From Bacteroidota bacterium (GTDB lineage: Bacteria; Bacteroidota; Ignavibacteria; UBA10030; UBA8401): DNA of 18,731 nt. Location of the stretch: positions 1 through 18,731 of the forward strand of contig JAVBYA010000078.1 in assembly GCA_030824295.1 (NCBI GenBank), given 5' to 3'. Position numbers and translations under genes: made by a program. The notes beneath the pieces were generated by a model. That model worked only from the letters and a program-made list of their open reading frames with translations. It made no database searches and was not told where the DNA came from. Shown here piece by piece: positions 12,839 through 18,731 of this stretch (position 1 is the first letter of the stretch; every line of letters starts with the position of its first letter).

Positions 12839-15775
12839 ATGAAAAAAAACAGAGCGGTCAGTACTTCGAAAACTGAACATCCAGTGGTGATCGGCGTCGG
12901 CGCATCGGCCGGCGGATTGGAAGCGCTTCAGGATTTCCTGTCGCATGTTCCGGTCAACATCAAAGATGCTTCGATCATCATCACCCAGCATCTTAGTCCG
13001 TCATACAAGAGTATGCTGGTGCAGCTGCTGAGCCGTTCCACGAAACGGACGGTCGTAGAGATCGAATCCGGGATGAAGATCGAACCGAACGTCGTCTATA
13101 TCACGCCGCCGGACCATGAACTCGTCATCAAAAAATACAAACTGCTCCTCAACAAATCCGCTCACGTCATCGGCCCCAAACCCTCCATCGATGCCTTCTT
13201 TACATCACTGGCACTCGAACTGAAGAATAAGACCATCGGGATCATCCTTTCCGGTACCGGCAGCGACGGTGCGAACGGTATCCGCGCCATCAAACGCGCC
13301 GGTGGACTGACCATCGTGCAGGAACCGCAGACGGCCAAATATGACGGTATGCCGGTCTCCGCCATCCGTACGGAAGCGGTCGACCTTGTACTGGCGCCTG
13401 AAAAAATGGGTGAGGAGATCAGGGAATATCTGACCAATCCGTCGTATATGCAGCACATCGAAACACCGCTCCTTCCCACCAAGGATGCGATGACGGATAT
13501 CCTCAATCTACTCTCCAAACGGACGCAGACCGATTTCTCCAAATACAAGCAGACCACCATCGTGCGGCGTCTTGAAAAACGGCTCTCCCTGCTGAAGATG
13601 TCGTCGCTGGAGGATTACGTGAAGTTCGTCAAGGAGAATCCCACCGAGCTGAACCATCTGTTCCAGACGGTGCTCATCGGTGTGACGGAATTCTTCCGCG
13701 ATACCGAAGCGATCTCCTCGCTCGAGAAGACCCTCGAATCCATCATCACCAAAAAAGGGATGAACGAGCCGATCCGCATCTGGAGCTGCGGCTGTTCGAC
13801 GGGTGAAGAGGCGTATTCGATCGCGATCATCGTGTCGAACATCCTGAAGGAACGCGTCGCCAACCATCATATCCAGATCTTCGCCACTGATATCGATGAG
13901 AAGGCGCTCGAGACCGCCCGGCGCGGTGTCTTCCCGGCGTCGTCCGTCGAGAATGTGCCGTCCAAACTCATCAAGACCTATTTCACGAAACTGCCGGACG
14001 GGAAGTACGAGATCATCAAGAGTATCCGCTCCATGATCCTCTTCTCCAAACATGATGCGACGGCGAATCCGCCGTTCCTGAAGCTGGACATGGTCAGCTG
14101 CCGCAACCTGCTCATCTATTTCAACATCGATCTGCAGAAGTACATCCTGTCGGTCTTCCATTATGCTCTGAACATCGAAGGGATCCTCTTCCTCGGCAAG
14201 TCCGAGACCGTCGGCCAGTACGGCGACCTCTTCTCGACGGTGGACGGAACATCGAAGATCTTCAAGCGTACCACCAGCAACCGCTCCCGCACATTCTCCA
14301 TGTCGCATATCCAGCCGTCGCGCGTCTTCTCCAGCGACCCCGTTCCCGGTACCGATAAAGCGAAGATGTCCGTCACGGATATGGTGAAGGAGACACTCTT
14401 CAAGACGTATGAATATCCGTTCGTCATCATCAACGAGAACTTCGAGATCCAGGAGATCTACGGCGATGTCCGCCTCGTGCTGAATCTGGGCGAGGGGATC
14501 GTGAACATGAGCATCCTGAAGCTGATCGACAAACAGCTGAACCTGGAGCTTCATTCCATCCTGACCAAGGCGGTGAAGGACCGGGTGCCGGTGAAAGGGA
14601 AGATCCGCGGTTTTGAGTTCATGGAGCGGAAGTACTATGTGAAGATCATCGCCAAACCGCTCCTCTATACACAGCAGAGCAGCGAGCTGTTCATCATCAT
14701 CTTCGAGTTTTTCAACGACGAGGAGGAGACACAGTACTTCCTGCCGACCACCGCCGCCAATCTCGATCCGCGGCTGGAGGAGATGGAGAAGGAACTCCAG
14801 GCGACCCGCGAACATCTGCAGACCTATGTGGAAGAGCTGGAGACCTCCAACGAGGAGCTCCAGTCCCTGAACGAGGAACTGCAGTCCACGAACGAAGAAC
14901 TTCAGTCCTCCAACGAGGAACTGGAGACCAGCAACGAGGAGCTGCAGTCCACCAACGAAGAGCTCCAGTCCGCCTATGTGGAACTGAAACAGCTGAACTC
15001 CCTGATCTCGGGTAAGGACGAAGAGCTGAAACGCTCGGCGATGCATCTCACGTCGCTCATCAACAGCAATCCGGAAGGGCTCATGCTGCTCGATACGGAT
15101 TTCCGCATCCTCACCTATAACCGCTCCTCCGTCCGGATGTTCCGGAATTTCTTCTACAAGAAATTGAAGGAGGGGGATTCCATCATCTCCTTCCTGCCCG
15201 CATCGGTCCTCGGCGTCTGCAGCGAAAAGCTGACCGAAGCACGGAACGGCATGGAATCCGCCGGCAACGAGTTCACCATCCAGCTGAAGAACAACGATTC
15301 GGTCATCATCCGGATCAATTTCTTCCCGGTGTTCAACGATGCCAAGAAGGTCGTTTCCATCATCACCAACTATCTGGATGTGACCCACTCCGAGATGATC
15401 AAAGGGAAGCTGGCGGTGACCGAGAAACTCCTCAGCTCCGTCTTCAAGGTCTCCCGCCACGGCATCTGCATCACGGACGAGAAAGGGATGTTCGTTGATT
15501 TCAACGATGCCTATCTGCGCATCTACGGCTACCGCCGCAGCGAACTGATCGGCAAACCGTTCACCACGGTCGTGCCGGAATCGTTCCGGAAGAAAGCGGT
15601 CAAACTGTACCAGCAGTTCATGAAGGATGGTACAGAACCGCCGTCGGTGTGGAACGTTGTCCGGAAATCAGGGAAGGAGATCTCCATCCGCGTGGAAGCG
15701 ACCATGCTGAAGGATGACCGCGGTGATAAGTTCAAGGTCACCTCCATCCAGCCGATCGAAAAGAGAACGGCCTGA
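12839..15775 (+). CDS. CheB-CheR fusion with C-terminal coiled coil and PAS domains
   Basis: A 978-residue cytosolic protein. CheB methylesterase domain at about 14-195, with the catalytic triad intact: Ser23 (GVGASAGG), His51 (TQHLS) and Asp143 (GTGSDGANG). CheR methyltransferase at about 216-478, with the SAM-binding motif SCGCSTGEEAYSIA near 316-330 and the CRNLLIYFN motif near 421-429. A PAS-like unit follows at about 515-626. A coiled coil at about 642-737 includes six NEEL heptads at 671-712. Two further PAS domains lie at about 738-855 and 858-975. CheR methylates and CheB demethylates receptor glutamates; in such fusions the target is often not a classical chemoreceptor. There is no receiver domain on the CheB part and no kinase domain at the end, which many relatives have. 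The kinase function lies in the next gene, 4 nt downstream. Confidence 0.95.
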   Translation: MKKNRAVSTSKTEHPVVIGVGASAGGLEALQDFLSHVPVNIKDASIIITQHLSPSYKSMLVQLLSRSTKRTVVEIESGMKIEPNVVYITPPDHELVIKKYKLLLNKSAHVIGPKPSIDAFFTSLALELKNKTIGIILSGTGSDGANGIRAIKRAGGLTIVQEPQTAKYDGMPVSAIRTEAVDLVLAPEKMGEEIREYLTNPSYMQHIETPLLPTKDAMTDILNLLSKRTQTDFSKYKQTTIVRRLEKRLSLLKMSSLEDYVKFVKENPTELNHLFQTVLIGVTEFFRDTEAISSLEKTLESIITKKGMNEPIRIWSCGCSTGEEAYSIAIIVSNILKERVANHHIQIFATDIDEKALETARRGVFPASSVENVPSKLIKTYFTKLPDGKYEIIKSIRSMILFSKHDATANPPFLKLDMVSCRNLLIYFNIDLQKYILSVFHYALNIEGILFLGKSETVGQYGDLFSTVDGTSKIFKRTTSNRSRTFSMSHIQPSRVFSSDPVPGTDKAKMSVTDMVKETLFKTYEYPFVIINENFEIQEIYGDVRLVLNLGEGIVNMSILKLIDKQLNLELHSILTKAVKDRVPVKGKIRGFEFMERKYYVKIIAKPLLYTQQSSELFIIIFEFFNDEEETQYFLPTTAANLDPRLEEMEKELQATREHLQTYVEELETSNEELQSLNEELQSTNEELQSSNEELETSNEELQSTNEELQSAYVELKQLNSLISGKDEELKRSAMHLTSLINSNPEGLMLLDTDFRILTYNRSSVRMFRNFFYKKLKEGDSIISFLPASVLGVCSEKLTEARNGMESAGNEFTIQLKNNDSVIIRINFFPVFNDAKKVVSIITNYLDVTHSEMIKGKLAVTEKLLSSVFKVSRHGICITDEKGMFVDFNDAYLRIYGYRRSELIGKPFTTVVPESFRKKAVKLYQQFMKDGTEPPSVWNVVRKSGKEISIRVEATMLKDDRGDKFKVTSIQPIEKRTA
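14849..14974 (+). repeat. 21-bp coding repeat (six NEEL heptads)
   Basis: Six consecutive 7-codon units encode NEELQS/NEELET variants within the CheB-CheR protein. Codon choice varies between copies, so the conservation is at protein level, consistent with a selected coiled coil and not recent DNA duplication. Confidence 0.9.
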
Positions 15776-15779
15776 ACGG

Positions 15780-17687
15780 ATGAGCATCATGAAACGGACA
15801 TCGAAGGCTGCCGGCGTGAAGAAGCCTGCACCGCCCCGCATCAGTAAACGGAAGATCACCGAAGCGATCCAAAGCGTGAAGAAGAAGTTCACGCGCGGCG
15901 ACATGGTGCGTCTGCATACCCTCGCGCAGCGGATGCTCCGGGAACGGGATGGGACCAACGGACGCAGGGAGCTCCAGAACGAACTGGAAGCTCTGCTCCA
16001 TGAATTGGAGGTCTATCAGGTGGAGCTGGAGATCCAGCAGGACGAACTCATCCAGTCCCAACAGAACCTGCAAACGCTCTACCACCGGTTCTATGACCTG
16101 TATGACAATGCCCCCATCGGGTACATCACCCTCTCGCGTGAGGGGAAGATCCTGGAGGTGAACCGATTCGCCGTGGACCTGTTCGAGCGTCCGGTCGACC
16201 GCCTGAAAGGGACCTTCCTGCTCCAGTACATCCCCCGCATTTCTCATGGCGAGTTCCTGAAGCAGCTCCGCTCGTTATATGCGACCAATCAGACCGTCAC
16301 CTGCGAGGTCCGTTACGAGAACAAGAACAAAGAACAGCGGTATTACCTCTTCCGCATCAGTCCCACCGTCAACATCCGCGAGCAGGTGGAGAACTTCAAG
16401 GTGGTCATCGAGGATGTGACGGCGGCAAAGGAGAACGAGAACCTCCAGTCGATGTACAGCATCCGGCTGGAGCAGGAGGTGGCCAAGAAGACGCTGAAAC
16501 TCAAACAGAAGAACGAAGCATTGTCCAAAGAGGTCGCCAAACGGAAATCGACCGAGGCGGCATTGAAAGCAAGCGAGTCGATGCTGCGGACGCTCGTCAC
16601 TTCCATGGATGATATCGTCTACACGCTCGACAAGAAGCAGCGTCACGTGGGGGTCTTCGGCCGTTGGCTGGTACGCAGCGGTCTCACTCCCGAACACTTC
16701 ATCGGCAGGACCGCCTCCGACCTGTTCGGTCCGGAACAGGCACAGGTCCATATCGAAGCAAACCTCCGCGCACTCCGCGGTGAATCCGTGGAGTATGAAT
16801 GGTCGGCAGCGGCGGGGGAGGAACGTCAGTTCTTCCACACGTCGATCGCACCGATCCGGAACGATTCCGGCGCTGTGGAAGGGATCGTCGGTGTCGGCCG
16901 GAACATCACCGTCCGGAAGAGGATGGAAGAGGAATTGGCTGTTATCAATAACGAGCTAGAACAAAGGGTCCGCCGCCGCACCGCCGCGCTGCAGGCCGCG
17001 TATGATGAACTCGAATCGTTCAGCTATTCCGTCTCCCACGATCTGCGGGCGCCGATCCGCGCCATCGACAGTTTCACGGCCATCCTCGGGCAGCAGTATG
17101 AGCAGATGTTCGATGCGGAAGCGCACCGGCTGATGTCCGTCATCCGCACCAGCACCAAGAAGATGGACCTGCTCATCAACGGACTTCTCACCCTTTCGCG
17201 CGTGGGCCGGCAGGAGTTGAACACGGCCGTGGTGAACATCGGACCGGTCGTTGCCGGCGTCATCCGCGACCTGCTGCACGGTCAGGACCAGTCGCGCATC
17301 GAGTTCGTCGTGCATCCGCTCCCCTCCGTCACATGCGATGCGGTGCTGATGCAGCAGGTCTGGTCCAATCTCATCTCCAACGCGCTCAAGTATTCCTCCA
17401 AGACCGCAAAGTCCGTCATCGAGATCGGCGCGAAGGAAACAGAGACGCATTTCCTGTTCTTCGTGAAGGACAACGGTGTCGGCTTCAGCCAGGAGCATGC
17501 CGATAAACTGTTCGGCATCTTCCAGCGGCTGCACGCCAACGACCAGTTCGAAGGGATCGGTATCGGACTCTCCACCGTGAAACGGATCGCACTCCGGTTC
17601 GGCGGTTCGGTCTGGGCGGAAGGGACCCCGGAAGGTGGGGCGACCTTCTGGTTCTCCGTTGCCAGGACCTTTCCGGAACAGAAATGA
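15780..17687 (+). CDS. Cytosolic PAS-PAS sensor histidine kinase
   Basis: A 635-residue kinase without transmembrane segments. A basic N-terminus leads into a coiled coil (about 60-100, LHELEVYQVELEIQQDEL, a signature also found in kinases linked to CheB-CheR fusions). PAS1 lies at about 100-218 (YDNAPIGYITLSREGKILEVN), then a second coil at about 225-262, and PAS2 at about 265-385. HisKA has His420 in YSVSHDLRAPIRAI. The ATPase domain has NLISNALKYSS near 528-538, KDNGVGF near 563 and GIGIGLSTVKRIA near 592. The start is ATG 15780, 4 nt after the CheB-CheR stop; ATG 15789 is an alternative, and the open frame upstream to 15714 would overlap CheB-CheR. The two genes look like a split form of the long CheB-CheR-PAS-kinase proteins. 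The cognate response regulator is not in view. Confidence 0.94.
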   Translation: MSIMKRTSKAAGVKKPAPPRISKRKITEAIQSVKKKFTRGDMVRLHTLAQRMLRERDGTNGRRELQNELEALLHELEVYQVELEIQQDELIQSQQNLQTLYHRFYDLYDNAPIGYITLSREGKILEVNRFAVDLFERPVDRLKGTFLLQYIPRISHGEFLKQLRSLYATNQTVTCEVRYENKNKEQRYYLFRISPTVNIREQVENFKVVIEDVTAAKENENLQSMYSIRLEQEVAKKTLKLKQKNEALSKEVAKRKSTEAALKASESMLRTLVTSMDDIVYTLDKKQRHVGVFGRWLVRSGLTPEHFIGRTASDLFGPEQAQVHIEANLRALRGESVEYEWSAAAGEERQFFHTSIAPIRNDSGAVEGIVGVGRNITVRKRMEEELAVINNELEQRVRRRTAALQAAYDELESFSYSVSHDLRAPIRAIDSFTAILGQQYEQMFDAEAHRLMSVIRTSTKKMDLLINGLLTLSRVGRQELNTAVVNIGPVVAGVIRDLLHGQDQSRIEFVVHPLPSVTCDAVLMQQVWSNLISNALKYSSKTAKSVIEIGAKETETHFLFFVKDNGVGFSQEHADKLFGIFQRLHANDQFEGIGIGLSTVKRIALRFGGSVWAEGTPEGGATFWFSVARTFPEQK

Positions 17688-17786
17688 CACGGAATTCCCG
17701 CACATCCGGTTCCTCCATCTCCCGGATCCGCTCTGTATGCCGTATTCGGGGTATTTCCTGAAAATCCGTTCCTTTCCCGGCACGTT

Positions 17787-17815
17787 TTGGAGGAGCGGGA
17801 TATTTTCTCTATATT
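17787..17815 (+). promoter_or_regulatory. Likely promoter of the tRNA-Pro gene
   Basis: TTGGAG (17787-17792), a 17-nt spacer and TATATT (17810-17815), which would start transcription about 44 nt before the mature tRNA. The 178 bp between the kinase stop and the tRNA hold no gene. Confidence 0.5.
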
Positions 17816-17865
17816 GGTGTATCGACCTCCCCGTATTGTCCAGCACAATCACGGATCGGAGTTTT

Positions 17866-17940
17866 CGGGAAGTAGCTCAGCCCGGCTAGAGCACCTGCTT
17901 TGGGAGCAGGACGTCGCAGGTTCGAATCCTGTCTTCCCGA
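17866..17940 (+). tRNA. tRNA-Pro (anticodon UGG)
   Basis: A complete cloverleaf of 75 nt. The acceptor stem is CGGGAAG/CTTCCCG with discriminator A. The anticodon stem is CCTGC/GCAGG around loop TTTGGGA (anticodon TGG at 17901-17903). The T arm is GCAGG-TTCGAAT-CCTGT. The 3' CCA is not encoded (CGA follows), so it must be added by the CCA-adding enzyme. Confidence 0.97.
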
Positions 17941-17995
17941 CGAAACTATGTCACCGGCCGCTGATGAATATGCCGGTGCTGTTCCATCCATCAGC

Positions 17996-18016
17996 CCCCG
18001 CTCCAGCGGGGATTTT
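17996..18016 (+). terminator. Terminator-like hairpin after tRNA-Pro
   Basis: CCCCGC-TCCA-GCGGGG (17996-18011) followed by ATTTTCATTT. It would end the tRNA transcript, but it sits only 13 nt before the ATG of the next gene. It could therefore also regulate that gene or hide its ribosome-binding region. Confidence 0.6.
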
Positions 18017-18024
18017 CATTTCCA

Positions 18025-18549
18025 ATGCTCTTTGCCCTTCTCTATATCGCGGCCACACTGGCCGCCAATTACACCGCCACCTGGTTCATCCACTTCCCAT
18101 TCTTCGGTCAGGTCTCCGTCGCCACATTCATCTTCGGTATCACCTTCACCGCCCGGGACCGCGTTCACAGCACGCTCGGCCGCCGGAAAGTGTACGGTAT
18201 GATCGCCGTGGCCGCCGTGCTGAACCTGATCGTGACGATAATGGGGGGAGTGGAATGGCGCATCGTGGCAGCATCTCTTATCGCCATCGTTCTGGCAGAG
18301 ACCGCCGATACGGAGATCTACCAGCATTTCATCGACAATACATGGGGGATGCGCGTACTGAAGAGCAATGCCGTCAGCATCCCGCTCGACAGTCTGCTCT
18401 TCAATCTGATCGCCTTCGCCGGCGTTTTTTCCGCAGCGGAGGTTGCGTCCATCATCTTCGGCGAGATCGTTTTCAAAGCGGCAGTCAGTGCGGTCACCGC
18501 ATTCCGTCCGCTCGTCTATCTTCGCTCTCTGTCCTCCGCACGCCGGTGA
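18025..18549 (+). CDS. VUT/YhhQ-family membrane transporter (putative queuosine-precursor type)
   Basis: A 174-residue protein with about six transmembrane helices. Family landmarks are ARDRVHSTLGRRKVYG after TM2, AETADTEIYQHF after TM4 and SNAVSIPLDSLLFNLIAF in TM5; the charged-residue pattern and Ser-Asn/Asp pair are typical of the VUT (DUF165) family. Members such as YhhQ import queuosine precursors (preQ0/preQ1); others are untested, so the substrate is only suggested. No preQ1 riboswitch was recognised upstream. The ATG lacks a good ribosome-binding site: GGGGA (18008-18012) is 12 nt away and belongs to the hairpin at 17996-18011. Translation may thus depend on that hairpin opening, or the gene may have its own weak signals. 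Confidence 0.82.
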   Translation: MLFALLYIAATLAANYTATWFIHFPFFGQVSVATFIFGITFTARDRVHSTLGRRKVYGMIAVAAVLNLIVTIMGGVEWRIVAASLIAIVLAETADTEIYQHFIDNTWGMRVLKSNAVSIPLDSLLFNLIAFAGVFSAAEVASIIFGEIVFKAAVSAVTAFRPLVYLRSLSSARR

Positions 18550-18672
18550 AAAACACCGGATGCGGTTTGTTGCATATTCTTCATTTATTGGGTATTATTT
18601 TTTGTATCTGCTGAGAATAAAGAGATAAGTACTGCCAAAAAAATATAGCTATGCTATAGTGTTCAAATAATA

Positions 18673-18724
18673 TGTGCAATGGAATAACAGCAATAGTTGT
18701 ATTTCACCGATAGCACATTGCACA
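18673..18724. repeat. 9-bp inverted repeat at the right edge
   Basis: TGTGCAATG (18673-18681) and CATTGCACA (18716-18724) are perfect inverted copies separated by 34 nt, within the AT-rich, gene-free 18550-18731. It could be an operator, a stem-loop or an element end; the window stops before its context is visible. A small TATAGC-TAT-GCTATA-like dyad lies at about 18645-18659. Confidence 0.4.
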
Positions 18725-18731
18725 GGAAACT

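Noticed and set aside
13508..15460. 650-codon minus-strand open frame
   Set aside because: It is the shadow of the CheB-CheR coding sequence. Its runs of Leu, Gln, Val and Gly mirror the NEELQ heptads, and it has no family resemblance.
17704..17727. ATCCGG...CCGGAT inverted repeat after the PAS-kinase gene as a terminator
   Set aside because: It has a 6-bp stem, a 12-nt loop and no T tract; too weak to call.
17787..18614. 275-codon open frame running through the tRNA
   Set aside because: It overlaps tRNA-Pro and lies in a different frame from the transporter, which has convincing membrane helices and family motifs.

Overview
The window is about 56-58% GC (by eye) and looks like a chromosomal segment from a Gram-negative bacterium. 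The best guess is the Bacteroidota/Ignavibacteria/Kapabacteria (FCB) neighbourhood. This rests on a large PKD-repeat secreted protein, a secreted FecR-domain protein, many PAS/histidine-kinase genes, a tRNA without encoded CCA, and palindromic intergenic repeats beside a small Y1 transposase. This is inference from gene content; no rRNA is present to settle it.

Layout. (1) 2-1585, plus strand: the 3' end of radA (DNA repair), a SemiSWEET-type sugar transporter and rdgB (house-cleaning NTPase). (2) 1591-2739: an accessory block. A 120-bp tandem repeat built of short GC-rich palindromes lies upstream of an IS200-like tyrosine (HUH) transposase gene. Two palindromes in opposite orientation sit just before the gene, and a shorter version of the array follows it. 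(3) 2764-3706: a YbjQ-family gene on the minus strand, divergent from a two-gene operon of a 4-oxalocrotonate tautomerase-like protein and a YciI-like protein. (4) 12357 down to 3764, minus strand: three tightly coupled genes, namely a membrane histidine kinase, a secreted FecR/Ig-like protein and a 1583-residue secreted protein with about twelve PKD-like domains. (5) 12358-12838: an AT-rich divergent intergenic region holding a promoter and an apparent gene remnant. (6) 12839-17687, plus strand: a CheB-CheR-PAS fusion protein followed 4 nt later by a cytosolic PAS-PAS histidine kinase. (7) 17866-17940: tRNA-Pro(UGG), then a VUT/YhhQ-type membrane transporter and an AT-rich end with an inverted repeat.

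How it fits together. The kinase-FecR-PKD set has ATGA and TAA/ATG junctions, so it is almost certainly one translationally coupled operon linking a membrane sensor to two exported proteins. The divergent CheB-CheR/kinase pair is a second soluble signalling unit. Neither unit has a receiver-domain protein in this window. The most unusual DNA is the palindrome array around the transposase: its unit organisation, a change of polarity beside the gene, and the loss of exactly one 48-bp module downstream suggest a REP/RAYT-like self-amplifying system.
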